From Dryomyza anilis (Eukaryota; Arthropoda; Insecta; Diptera; Dryomyzidae): a stretch of DNA of 64,000 bases. The DNA lies in the NCBI GenBank assembly GCA_951804985.1, contig OX638134.1, positions 5,394,001 through 5,458,000 on the forward strand, given 5' to 3'. The notes under the pieces were generated by a model. The model was not told the origin of the DNA and searched no databases. It saw only the letters and a program-made list of their open reading frames with translations. Shown in pieces: positions 49,443 to 62,870 of this stretch. A program made the translations under genes and the position numbers. Position 1 is the first letter of the stretch, and the number at the start of each line of letters is the position of its first letter.

Positions 49443-52400
49443 TATAAAATATAAAATATAAAATATAAAATATAAAATATAAAATATAAAATATAAAATA
49501 TAAAATATAAAATATAAAATATAAAATATAAAATATAAAATATAAAATATAAAATATAAAATATAAAATATAAAATATAAAATATAAAATATAAAATATA
49601 AAATATAAAATATAAAATATAAAATATAAAATATAAAATATAAAATATAAAATATAAAATATAAAATATAAAATATAAAATATAAAATATAAAATATAAA
49701 ATATAAAATATAAAATATAAAATATAAAATATAAAATATAAAATATAAAATATAAAATATAAAATATAAAATATAAAATATAAAATATAAAATATAAAAT
49801 ATAAAATATAAAATATAAAATATAAAATATAAAATATAAAATATAAAATATAAAATATAAAATATAAAATATAAAATATAAAATATAAAATATAAAATAT
49901 AAAATATAAAATATAAAATATAAAATATAAAATATAAAATATAAAATATAAAATATAAAATATAAAATATAAAATATAAAATATAAAATATAAAATATAA
50001 AATATAAAATATAAAATATAAAATATAAAATATAAAATATAAAATATAAAATATAAAATATAAAATATAAAATATAAAATATAAAATATAAAATATAAAA
50101 TATAAAATATAAAATATAAAATATAAAATATAAAATATAAAATATAAAATATAAAATATAAAATATAAAATATAAAATATAAAATATAAAATATAAAATA
50201 TAAAATATAAAATATAAAATATAAAATATAAAATATAAAATATAAAATATAAAATATAAAATATAAAATATAAAATATAAAATATAAAATATAAAATATA
50301 AAATATAAAATATAAAATATAAAATATAAAATATAAAATATAAAATATAAAATATAAAATATAAAATATAAAATATAAAATATAAAATATAAAATATAAA
50401 ATATAAAATATAAAATATAAAATATAAAATATAAAATATAAAATATAAAATATAAAATATAAAATATAAAATATAAAATATAAAATATAAAATATAAAAT
50501 ATAAAATATAAAATATAAAATATAAAATATAAAATATAAAATATAAAATATAAAATATAAAATATAAAATATAAAATATAAAATATAAAATATAAAATAT
50601 AAAATATAAAATATAAAATATAAAATATAAAATATAAAATATAAAATATAAAATATAAAATATAAAATATAAAATATAAAATATAAAATATAAAATATAA
50701 AATATAAAATATAAAATATAAAATATAAAATATAAAATATAAAATATAAAATATAAAATATAAAATATAAAATATAAAATATAAAATATAAAATATAAAA
50801 TATAAAATATAAAATATAAAATATAAAATATAAAATATAAAATATAAAATATAAAATATAAAATATAAAATATAAAATATAAAATATAAAATATAAAATA
50901 TAAAATATAAAATATAAAATATAAAATATAAAATATAAAATATAAAATATAAAATATAAAATATAAAATATAAAATATAAAATATAAAATATAAAATATA
51001 AAATATAAAATATAAAATATAAAATATAAAATATAAAATATAAAATATAAAATATAAAATATAAAATATAAAATATAAAATATAAAATATAAAATATAAA
51101 ATATAAAATATAAAATATAAAATATAAAATATAAAATATAAAATATAAAATATAAAATATAAAATATAAAATATAAAATATAAAATATAAAATATAAAAT
51201 ATAAAATATAAAATATAAAATATAAAATATAAAATATAAAATATAAAATATAAAATATAAAATATAAAATATAAAATATAAAATATAAAATATAAAATAT
51301 AAAATATAAAATATAAAATATAAAATATAAAATATAAAATATAAAATATAAAATATAAAATATAAAATATAAAATATAAAATATAAAATATAAAATATAA
51401 AATATAAAATATAAAATATAAAATATAAAATATAAAATATAAAATATAAAATATAAAATATAAAATATAAAATATAAAATATAAAATATAAAATATAAAA
51501 TATAAAATATAAAATATAAAATATAAAATATAAAATATAAAATATAAAATATAAAATATAAAATATAAAATATAAAATATAAAATATAAAATATAAAATA
51601 TAAAATATAAAATATAAAATATAAAATATAAAATATAAAATATAAAATATAAAATATAAAATATAAAATATAAAATATAAAATATAAAATATAAAATATA
51701 AAATATAAAATATAAAATATAAAATATAAAATATAAAATATAAAATATAAAATATAAAATATAAAATATAAAATATAAAATATAAAATATAAAATATAAA
51801 ATATAAAATATAAAATATAAAATATAAAATATAAAATATAAAATATAAAATATAAAATATAAAATATAAAATATAAAATATAAAATATAAAATATAAAAT
51901 ATAAAATATAAAATATAAAATATAAAATATAAAATATAAAATATAAAATATAAAATATAAAATATAAAATATAAAATATAAAATATAAAATATAAAATAT
52001 AAAATATAAAATATAAAATATAAAATATAAAATATAAAATATAAAATATAAAATATAAAATATAAAATATAAAATATAAAATATAAAATATAAAATATAA
52101 AATATAAAATATAAAATATAAAATATAAAATATAAAATATAAAATATAAAATATAAAATATAAAATATAAAATATAAAATATAAAATATAAAATATAAAA
52201 TATAAAATATAAAATATAAAATATAAAATATAAAATATAAAATATAAAATATAAAATATAAAATATAAAATATAAAATATAAAATATAAAATATAAAATA
52301 TAAAATATAAAATATAAAATATAAAATATAAAATATAAAATATAAAATATAAAATATAAAATATAAAATATAAAATATAAAATATAAAATATAAAATATA

Positions 52401-52897
52401 AAATATAAAATATAAAATATAAAATATAAAATATAAAATATAAAATATAAAATATAAAATATAAAATATAAAATATAAAATATAAAATATAAAATATAAA
52501 ATATAAAATATAAAATATAAAATATAAAATATAAAATATAAAATATAAAATATAAAATATAAAATATAAAATATAAAATATAAAATATAAAATATAAAAT
52601 ATAAAATATAAAATATAAAATATAAAATATAAAATATAAAATATAAAATATAAAATATAAAATATAAAATATAAAATATAAAATATAAAATATAAAATAT
52701 AAAATATAAAATATAAAATATAAAATATAAAATATAAAATATAAAATATAAAATATAAAATATAAAATATAAAATATAAAATATAAAATATAAAATATAA
52801 AATATAAAATATAAAATATAAAATATAAAATATAAAATATAAAATATAAAATATAAAATATAAAATATAAAATATAAAATATAAAATATAAAATATA
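49443..52897. repeat. (TATAAAA)n microsatellite, about 490 units
   Basis: Roughly 3.45 kb of a 7-bp unit with no interruption that I could see. On the minus strand it is open throughout, reading as a 7-residue FYILYFI repeat of over 1,100 residues. That is a property of the unit and not a gene. The unit equals a consensus TATA box. Confidence 0.98.
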
Positions 52898-52899
52898 AC

Positions 52900-53875
52900 T
52901 GAACTAAAAGTAACTTTACTAAAAAAAGTGTAGCATACTTTCATGCATAGAAAATAGTATTAAAGTAAAAACTTTTATAATATATTTTTAGCATACTTTC
53001 AGGTTGAATTTTAAGAACAATTTTCAATATTAATTAGACAAGACAAGCAAGAGTTCGACCGCAACAAAACCCACTATTAACTTTGTAGCAACAAAAACAA
53101 CTGCAAACACAATTAAAAAAACAACAACAAAAACAAGTAAAAAAATAACTAATCAACACTATGAGGCAACACAGCCGTGGCAAACACAGAAGAGTTACAA
53201 CGAAAACTTTCGCACTACTTGCAGCTAATTAAAATTTTAGCCAAGTTCGCCACGAACATTAAAGCAAAGTTAATTCTTTAATTATTTTTTTTAACGGTTT
53301 AAATAAGTATTAAATTTGCTGTGAAACATTAACTTTGTTTTTTGGTTGGCTGCTTTTGCAGGCAATGAACTGTTTTTCTTGCATACTTTGAGGCACAAAT
53401 TGTAATATTTATTGTATGATTATGGCATGTTTTTGGGCACAGTCGTATTTATATTTAGTTTTTTTTATTAATATTTATATTCGCTTTTATATAAATATTT
53501 ATGTATATTTTTGGTTGAAATTATGTGTCTGCGGTGCTTAAGGTTTAAGGACATTCGAATTTTGGGTTTGCATGTGTAAATGTGTTGCTGTTAATTAGTC
53601 TAGACGGTGGTGCTGATATCCAGACCAAAGGCAGTAGTCATAGAGTTTCAATGGCGAGTGACTTCTATAACGATGAATGAAGATTCACAGATTAAGGCAA
53701 GAGTTGACTTTTTATGATAAATGTAGCCAATGACATATTAAGCACTTCAACACACACTTAAGCTGACATGCATATGTATTTGCATGTCATGTCTATTTTT
53801 GGGGTCTAGACAAATATGTAAAAAATAAAATCAATAACGATATTAACGCGAAAATACTACATAAACAGCAAATAA
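52900..53875. other. Low-copy island F, right part
   Basis: Three GCATACTTT motifs lie here: TAGCATACTTTCATGC at 52932, TAGCATACTTTCAGG at 52989-53003 and TTGCATACTTTGAGGC at 53379-53394. An A/C-rich asymmetric segment (53060-53150) resembles that of island E. No gene. Confidence 0.45.
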
Positions 53876-55470
53876 TTGAAAATTTGAATTTTTAGTGAAA
53901 AATTGAATTTTTAGTGAAAATTAGAATTTTTATATTGAATTTTAAGTAAAAATCAGCTTTTAGTAAAAAATTAAATTTTATTGAAAATTTCATATTTTAG
54001 TAAAAAAATATATTATTTTATCGATAAATTGAATTTTTTGGAAAAATTGAATTTTGTAGAAAAAATCAATTTATAGTGAAAATTTGAATTTTTAGTGAAA
54101 AATTGAATTTTTAGTGAAAAATTGAATTTTCAGTGAAAATTTGAATTTTTAGTGAAGTATTGAATTTTTAGTGAAAAATTGAATTTTTAGTGAAAAATTG
54201 AATTTTTAGTGAAAAATTTAATTTTTAGTGAAAAATTTAATTTTTAGTGAAAAATTTAATTTTTAGTGAAAAATTTAATTTTTAGTGAAAAATTTAATTT
54301 TTAGTGAAAAATTTAATTTTTAGTGAAAAATTTAATTTTTAGTGAAAAATTTAATTTTTAGTGAAAAATTGAATTTTTAGTGAAAAATTGAATTTTTAGT
54401 GAAAAATTTAATTTTTAGTGAAAAATTGAATTTTTAGTGAAAAATTGAATTTTCTGTGAAAAATTGAATTTTTAGTGAAAAATTGAATTTTCAGTGAAAA
54501 ATTGAATTTTTAGTGAAAAATTGAATTTTCAGTGAAAAATTGAATTTGTATTGAAAAATTGGATTTTTAGTGTAAAATTGAGATTTTAGTGAAGAATTGA
54601 ATTTTTAGTGAAAAATTGATTTTTTTTAGTGAGAAATTGAATTTTTAGTGAAAAATTGAATTTTTTGTGAAAAATTGAATTTTCAATGAAAAATTGAATT
54701 TTTAGTGAAAAATTTAATTTTCAGTGAAAAATTGAATTTTTAAATTCAAATTTTAGTGAAAAATTGAATTTTTAGTGAAGAATTGAATTTTTAGTGAAAA
54801 ATTGAATTTTAAGTAAAAAATTGAATTTTTAGTGAAAAATTGAATTTTCAGTGAAAAATTGAATTTGTATTGAAAAATTGAATTTTTAGTGTAAAATTGA
54901 GATTTTAGTGAAGAATTGAATTTTTAGTGAAAAATTGATTTTTTTTAGTGAGAAATTGAATTTTTAGTGTAAAATTGAATTTTTAGTGAAAAATTGAATT
55001 TTCAATGAAAAATTGAATTTTTAGTGAAAAATTGAATTTTCAGTGAAAAATTAAATTTTAAGTAAAAAATTGAATTTTTAGTGAAAAATTGAATTTTCAG
55101 TGAAAAATTGAATTTGTATTGAAAAATTGAATTTTTAGTGTAAAATTGAGATTTTAGTGATGAATTGAATTTTTAGTGAAAAATTGATTTTTTTTAGTGA
55201 GAAATTGAATTTTTAGTGTAAAATTGAATTTTTAGTGAAAAATTGAATTTTCAATGAAAAATTGAATTTTTAGTGAAAAATTGAATTTTCAGTGAAAAAT
55301 TGAATTTTTAAATTCAAATTTTAGTGAAAAATTGAATTTTTAGTGAAGAATTGAATTTATTGTGAAAAACTTAATTTTTAGTGAAAATTGAATTTTTTGT
55401 GAAAATTTGAATTTTTAGTAAAAAATGTAAAACTGAAAAATGTATATTAAAGAATTGAATTTTTAGTTGA
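53875..55470 (-). repeat. 19-bp AT satellite block 9, AGTG orientation, with higher-order repeats
   Basis: About 1.6 kb. Variant runs recur: a TTGATTTTTTTTAGTGAGAAA-type unit near 54610, 54930 and 55180; GAATTTGTATTGAAAAATTG near 54543, 54863 and 55112; and TTTTTAAATTCAAATTTTAG near 54737 and 55306. This indicates duplicated segments of roughly 250-570 bp. Confidence 0.95.
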
Positions 55471-56600
55471 AATTCTCATATTTAATAGAAATTCAATTTA
55501 ACATTTATCAAATCTTTAATAATGTCTGAATTTATAAATAGCATTTTATATAATCCTGCCTTTCAGTACGCATTACAATTTGAATTTATAAATAGTATTT
55601 TATATAATCCTGCTTTTCAGTACGCATTACAATTCAAAATTGTTTTGTATTCCAATTATTGATCCTTTAAGAATACTTAAAGGGCACGTGTATTTTGTGC
55701 TCCAACAAGATTCAACCAAATGGAATTAATTGCCTATGACAGCAACATTTATTTTACCTAAAAGTATGCAATGCTATTTATTGCATGTAGTATTTATGGA
55801 ATTTTACTAATTCAGTGGAGCATTAAGAAAAACTATTTCTGCGAAAATTAATTTTTATTACAAATTTTCTGCTGACAATACCTAGCATTTTAAATGAATT
55901 ATGAATGATAAATTGAAATTAAAAAAGAAAAATTGTTCTAAATATTAAACACAAAAGTATGCAACAATTTATATAAGCACATAAGGAGAATTATTTAAAG
56001 TTTTAATTTAAAAATGTGTAATACAAAAATTAAATTTTATATATTTATTTTATTTATATTATAAATTAATGGATACAATATTTGTTTTTGTTCTAATTGA
56101 TACTATTTCATTTTTAATATTGTGTGCTCTGTTTTCTTAGTGCTTCATGTATCTAGTAAAAATTTCCAATCCATTAACTTTTGCATCGAACGATGCTAGG
56201 CACCTCAAGCATTCTTAGGAACGAGAACAGGAATGAAACTCTAAGCTGCTTTATTGAAAATCTTCTAGTACTTGATATTTTGTTGTGTTAGTTCAATTCG
56301 TGCATTTTGCACTTTTTAAAACAAATCAGAGCAAAACTTGGAGGCTTTTTAAAGCTTTATAATATTTTTGCAGCTTATTTTGTAAACTGTAAAAATACTT
56401 TTTATTATTTTGTTTTTGAAATGAATATTGCTATTACAGTTGAAGCCTTTTCGAGAACGGCTATATTCGAAAAAAAATAGTTTTCGCTGATTTTCTTTTT
56501 TTTAGAAAAACGTAAATTTTATTGAAAATCACGATTTATATTTAATATTAAAATTTTATTGAAAATTAAAATGTTCTCAAAAAAAATTATATCTTCACTA
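55470..56600. other. Low-copy island G
   Basis: About 1.1 kb with two GCATACTTT-type motifs on the minus strand: ACCTAAAAGTATGCAATGC at 55756-55774 and ACACAAAAGTATGCAAC at 55949-55965. It also contains a 54-bp tandem duplication. No gene. Confidence 0.45.
55527..55634. repeat. 54-bp tandem duplication
   Basis: 55527-55580 and 55581-55634 differ at two positions. Each contains CCTTTCAGTACGCATTAC or its one-base variant. Confidence 0.95.
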
Positions 56601-58000
56601 CAAATTCAAATTGTCATTGAAAATTTAAATTTATTATAAAAATTTTAATTTTTCACTAAAAATTCAATTTTTCACTAAAAATTCAATTTTTCACTAAAAA
56701 TTCAATTTTTCACTAAAAGTTCAATTTTTCACTAAAAATTCAATTTTTCACTAAAAATTCAATTTTTCACTAAAAATTCAATTTTTCACTAAAAATTCAA
56801 TTTTTCACTAAAAATTCAATTTTTCACTAAAAATTCAATTTTTCACTAAAAAATTCAATTTTTCACTAAAAATTCAATTTTTCACTAAAAATTCAATTTT
56901 TCACTAAAAATTCAATTTTTCACTAAAAATTCAATTTTTCACTAAAAATTCAATTTTTCACTAAAAATTCAATTTTTCACTAAAAATTCAATTTTTCACT
57001 AAAAATTCAATTTTTCACTAAAAATTCAATTTTTCACTAAAAATTCAATTTTTCACTAAAAATTCAATTTTTCACTAAAAATTAAATTTTTCACTAAAAA
57101 TTCAATTTTTCACTAAAAATTCAATTTTTCACTAAAAATTAAATTTTGCACTAAAAATTCAATTTTTCACTAAAAATTCAATTTTTCACTAAAAATTCAA
57201 TTTTTCACTAAAAATTCAATTTTTCACTAAAAATTCAATTTTTCACTAAAAATTCAATTTTTCACTAAAAATTCAATTTTTCACTAAAAATTAAATTTTT
57301 CACTAAAAATTCAATTTTGCACTAAAAATTCAATTTTTCACTTAAAATTCAATTTTCAGTAAAAATCCAATTTTCGGTAAAAATTCAATTTTTCACTAAA
57401 AATTCAATTTTTCACTACAAATTCAATTTTTCCTAAAAATTAAATATATCACTGAATTTTCAAATTTTCACTAAAAAAATTCAATTTTTCACTAAAAATT
57501 CAATTTTTCACCCTAAAATCAATTTTTCACTAAAAATTCAAACTTTTAATAAAAATTCAATTTGCACAAAAAATTCAAATTTTCACAAAAAATACAAATT
57601 TTCATAAAAAAAAAATCAAATTTTCACTAAAAATTAAATTTTTCACTTAATAATTCTATTTTCATTTTAATTTCATTATTCACTAAAAATTAATTTTTTT
57701 CACTAAAAATTAAATTTTATACTAAGAATGTATTTTTAACTAAAAATTTGAATTTTTCACTGTAAACTCAATTTTCCAAAATTTCTTAAAATCCAATTTT
57801 CACTAATAATTAAAATTTTCTCTTAAAATTTATGTTTTCACTATAAATTTAAATTTTCACTAAAAATTAAATTTTTCACAAAAAAAAAATAATTTTTCAA
57901 TAATTTTAAGTTTCACTAAAAATTCCATATATCATTAAAAATTCAATATTTCACTAAAATTTAATTTTTCTCTAAAAATTCAGTTTTTCTTTAAAAACTG
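56600..58000 (+). repeat. 19-bp AT satellite block 10, CACT orientation
   Basis: About 1.4 kb; near-perfect from 56650 to 57340 and then progressively decayed toward island H. Confidence 0.96.
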
Positions 58001-59340
58001 AAATAAGAAAATTAAGAAAAAAAATTGCTGCATATTTTTGAGCATGCATTAATATATATAAAGCAAAAACCGATTTTTTAGGTTTTTTTTTTACTAAATT
58101 TAAAGAGTTTATTTTGCAAATCTCAGCATGTAATTAATATGCACCATATTTGACATGCTGCTGCCCCTAGAAGCTGGCTTTGATTAATGTCTATATTTTT
58201 TTTTGTTGTTCTGCACTTTATTATGTATTAATGTTAGCCTATAACTATGCCATGATTTTTCATTTCTTCTTTTTATGACTTAGTTCAAGCACTCTTTCCA
58301 CACTGACATCATTTTCCACTTATGTTTTCATTTTTTTCTACTTTTTTTTGCTGTTACTACTCTTCATTCTTATTTTCTATTTATCTTCAACTTATCTTCC
58401 GCTGGCGCTTTATTAATCAGTTTCCGCTGAATACCCGCAGCAGCATAAAACTTTTGCAATTTTCACTCTGCTCACACCGAGAAAAAATAAAATTAAAAAA
58501 AACCTACTGACAGACAGACATCATAGCGCCATGTTGTTAATCAATATAACAAATATATGTAGTAAAGGCTGCGCTGTGCTGACGGCGCCCATATTTTTAT
58601 AGCTGCTTTGGTATTAGACATAAATCTTGCCACATGATTTATGAGCCCGCAAACAGAAGTCAACATTGATGTGCTGCCAAAGAGTCGTCGTCAAATCGAT
58701 CAATTGATAAAAAGGTGAAAAGTCTTTTAGGCGCATAGCATATTATTTTTGCAACTTGTCGAAAATTATTTATTTTTTTTAATTCAAAAATATTCTTTTG
58801 AAATTAAACCTGCATCTGGTAGTTTTAGGGCTAATGACACAATCAGCTCCAAAAACCAAAAATGATTATTGTCTTGAATTCCATTCGGATTTGTCAAATG
58901 AGCCGCATGCTTTAAATTCTATTTGATTTGTTCACAGGAATTTTTAGTAATTTCAAATCAATTGCATCAGAAAAAAACATCCAGAAAAGGTTAGAATTTA
59001 ATTTATCAGAACATGCGTGTGCAAACTACAAAATAGGTTAATACTCTGATGTTCGAAATTTGGCATATACAATGTATGTGCGTGAAATGATTAATAGTTT
59101 TGTCATGTTGTGCTCATAATTCAAATAGACAATAGGCCCTTTTTATATAATTTTTCTTTCTTTTTATATTTCTTAGCTTTTTAAATTTTAAGTTAATTTA
59201 AGTTGATTTCTGTAATCAAGTTTTCTGTTCGTGGACTTTCGAACGGATTCCTTGGAAAAATTTGTACTTCGTCTAAAATTCACAAATATCTTAGTGCCTC
59301 CAATATCTTTTAAATCTCTTGATTACCAAATCATGTATAC
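58000..59340. other. Low-copy island H, flanked by opposed satellite blocks
   Basis: About 1.3 kb. It includes GCTTTGATTAATGTCT at 58177-58192, GACATGCTGCTGCCCC at 58152-58167 and AAGTCAACATTGATGTGCTGCC near 58656. The open reading 58322-58510 is phenylalanine/serine-rich and low in complexity. No gene. Confidence 0.45.
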
Positions 59341-60150
59341 CGGAAAAAATTGAAATTTTAGTAATGATTGGACTTTTTAGCGATAAATTGAAATTTTAAG
59401 TGAAAAATTGAATTTTTAGTGAATAATGGATTTTTAAGTAAAAATTTAATTTTTAGCAAAAAATTTGAATATTTAATAAAAATTTAATTTTCAGTGAAAA
59501 ATTTAATTATAGGTGTACAATTTGAATTTTTAGTGAAAAATTTAATTTCTAGTAAACATTTGAATTTGTAGTGAAAAATTTAATTTTATGTGAAAATATT
59601 TAATTTTTAGTGAAAAATTTAATTTTATGTGAAAATATTTAATTTTTAGTGAAAAATTTAATTTTTATTAATTTTTATGAAAAGTTGAATTTTTAGTGAA
59701 AAATTGAAGTTTTAGTGAAAATTTGAATTTTTAGTGAAAAATTGAATTTGTAGTGAAAGATTGAATTTTTAGTGAAAAATTGAAGTTTTCGTGAAAATTT
59801 GAATTTTTAGTGAAAATTTGAATTTGTAGTGAAAAATTGAATATTTAGTGATAAATTGAATTTTTAGTGAAAAATTGAATTTGTAGTGAAAAATTTAATA
59901 TTTAGTGAAAAATTGAATTTGTAGTGAAAAATTGTATTTTTAGTAATAAATTGAATTTTTAGTGAAAAATTAAATTTTAAGTAAAAATTATATTTATAGT
60001 GCAAAACTTAATTTTTATGGAAATATTTTATTTGAGTTAAAAATTGAGTTTTTAGTGAAAAATTGAACTTTTAGTGAAAAATTAAATTTTAATTGAAAAA
60101 TTAAATTTTAATTGAAGAATTAAATTTATAGGTAAAGTTTAATTTTTAGT
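59340..60150 (-). repeat. 19-bp AT satellite block 11, AGTG orientation
   Basis: About 0.8 kb, moderately decayed. A local sub-type with GAATTTGTAGTGAAAAATT alternates with the standard unit at 59740-59940. Confidence 0.93.
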
Positions 60151-60945
60151 GATAATTTGCACAAAAATATGCAATGAAATAAAAATTATCACCGAAACCA
60201 TCTGTCGCAACTGTAATCGCCTTCAGCCATAAGTATTACATGCCTCTTTTACGTTTTTTGACACCTTCATATATCTGCGCTGACAATTGAGTACTCAAAC
60301 TCAACAATGAATTTCCACAATTTTATTTTATTTTTTTAACCAACTTTTAATTAATACGACATTATACTGCAATGAAACATAAAAATTACGTTGCTTTGTC
60401 AACTTCTGTAATTTAACTTTTAATTTGCATTTGATTTAAAATTTTGTCTCATTTAAACTTGCATTAATTTTCATTATTTGTCATTAGAAATGAGAATAAA
60501 AAAAACAATGCTGTTAGGCATACTTTGGCATAAAATATTTCTTTTGGCGTTAGTCAAATGTTTTTTGTCCTTCAACAGCAGCTTGATTTTATTTCATTTT
60601 TTTGCTTTTTTTTAATTCATTTTGCCTATATTATATAGCAGTAGGCTGTAGCACACTTTCAGGCGCTTGAACATGTCACATAAAAGCTTTGTGTGTGAGT
60701 GTTGGCAATAAAAAGAAATGCTTAAAAGAACATCTTGCTACTGCTGACTGTGACTGTAGCTGCTCGTAGCAGTTACAGTAGCTCTAAATGTTTTAAAAAC
60801 TTTTTCAAATAAAAAATAAAAAAATAATACTTTTTTGTGAAACCCCCTGGCTAAAATATATTTTAAATTTTGCGATAGTTTCAGTTAGTATGCCAATGAA
60901 TTCGCTTTTATATATTTGTATTAATAACTAAAGCAAATTCCATAA
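60150..60945. other. Low-copy island I
   Basis: It carries GGCATACTTTGGCA at 60517-60530 and the near-match TAGCACACTTTCAGGC at 60649-60664, plus CTGCTGACTGTGACTGTAGC near 60740. No gene. Confidence 0.45.
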
Positions 60946-62334
60946 ATGTATTTATGTATTTATGTATTTATGTATTTATGTATTTATGTATTTATGTATT
61001 TATGTATTTATGTATTTATGTATTTATGTATTTATGTATTTATGTATTTATGTATTTATGTATTTATGTATTTATGTATTTATGTATTTATGTATTTATG
61101 TATTTATGTATTTATGTATTTATGTATTTATGTATTTATGTATTTATGTATTTATGTATTTATGTATTTATGTATTTATGTATTTATGTATTTATGTATT
61201 TATGTATTTATGTATTTATGTATTTATGTATTTATGTATTTATGTATTTATGTATTTATGTATTTATGTATTTATGTATTTATGTATTTATGTATTTATG
61301 TATTTATGTATTTATGTATTTATGTATTTATGTATTTATGTATTTATGTATTTATGTATTTATGTATTTATGTATTTATGTATTTATGTATTTATGTATT
61401 TATGTATTTATGTATTTATGTATTTATGTATTTATGTATTTATGTATTTATGTATTTATGTATTTATGTATTTATGTATTTATGTATTTATGTATTTATG
61501 TATTTATGTATTTATGTATTTATGTATTTATGTATTTATGTATTTATGTATTTATGTATTTATGTATTTATGTATTTATGTATTTATGTATTTATGTATT
61601 TATGTATTTATGTATTTATGTATTTATGTATTTATGTATTTATGTATTTATGTATTTATGTATTTATGTATTTATGTATTTATGTATTTATGTATTTATG
61701 TATTTATGTATTTATGTATTTATGTATTTATGTATTTATGTATTTATGTATTTATGTATTTATGTATTTATGTATTTATGTATTTATGTATTTATGTATT
61801 TATGTATTTATGTATTTATGTATTTATGTATTTATGTATTTATGTATTTATGTATTTATGTATTTATGTATTTATGTATTTATGTATTTATGTATTTATG
61901 TATTTATGTATTTATGTATTTATGTATTTATGTATTTATGTATTTATGTATTTATGTATTTATGTATTTATGTATTTATGTATTTATGTATTTATGTATT
62001 TATGTATTTATGTATTTATGTATTTATGTATTTATGTATTTATGTATTTATGTATTTATGTATTTATGTATTTATGTATTTATGTATTTATGTATTTATG
62101 TATTTATGTATTTATGTATTTATGTATTTATGTATTTATGTATTTATGTATTTATGTATTTATGTATTTATGTATTTATGTATTTATGTATTTATGTATT
62201 TATGTATTTATGTATTTATGTATTTATGTATTTATGTATTTATGTATTTATGTATTTATGTATTTATGTATTTATGTATTTATGTATTTATGTATTTATG
62301 TATTTATGTATTTATGTATTTATGTATTTATGTA
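60945..62334. repeat. (TATGTATT)n microsatellite, about 173 units
   Basis: About 1.39 kb of an 8-bp unit without visible interruption. Because the unit length is not a multiple of three and it contains ATG but no stop in any forward frame, all three forward frames are open for over 450 codons with a repeating MYLCIYVF reading. This is a by-product of the repeat. Confidence 0.98.
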
Positions 62335-62870
62335 ATTATGTTTTATGGATTTTTTTGTTATTCGCAAAATTTAACCACTGTGTTTTTAGCCTACTGCTAC
62401 TCTTACTATTTTCTGTCACTTTGCTATCTTTTTGTTGTCATTCATTTCGTTATTTCGCTGACTCGCCTGTCGCAATGCCTCAGCTCAAGTCTGTACTCAA
62501 GCGCTATCATACTCTGCTCTACTATTCTCCTCTCTCACTCAGACTCTTTGCTATTCACTAATTCCCACTCTTTCGTCCTGTTTCTTTGTCGCATGTCCTT
62601 CGCATAATTAATGGCATCTCCCTCTTTGCGCTGCGCTTCACTTCCGCCGACAGACGAGAGAGACGTTTCCTATGTTGGGTGCCTAAATAAAATTTCGTTT
62701 CAAGAAACAAACACAAAAAGCTCACGATGCTGATGACTTTGAGCATTTTTCATTAACAGCAAATATAACAAAAATCAAAAGTAGTTAAAAGAAATAAATC
62801 GGAAGAAGAAATTAAAGAAAAAGAAAAAAATAAAAGAAAAGAAAAAAAAAAACCAAAGGCCAGCCAAGGT
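62335..62870. other. Pyrimidine-rich, relatively GC-rich segment
   Basis: From about 62385 to 62660 the plus strand is dominated by C and T (many CTCT, ACTC and TTCC phrases). It ends with GACAGACGAGAGAGACG at 62648-62664, then turns purine-rich (AAAGAAAAAGAAAAAAATAA around 62815). GAGA-type repeats are known binding sites of the fly GAGA factor. Promoter or regulatory function is a guess, and no gene follows within view. Confidence 0.4.

Noticed and set aside
49438..52944. 1,168-codon open reading on the minus strand
   Set aside because: It is the (TATAAAA)n array read through, a pure 7-residue repeat without a domain or codon signature.
60946..62607. Three overlapping forward open readings of 457-553 codons
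   Set aside because: All come from the 8-bp (TATGTATT)n unit lacking stops in every forward frame; the non-repeat tails differ in each frame and show no domain.
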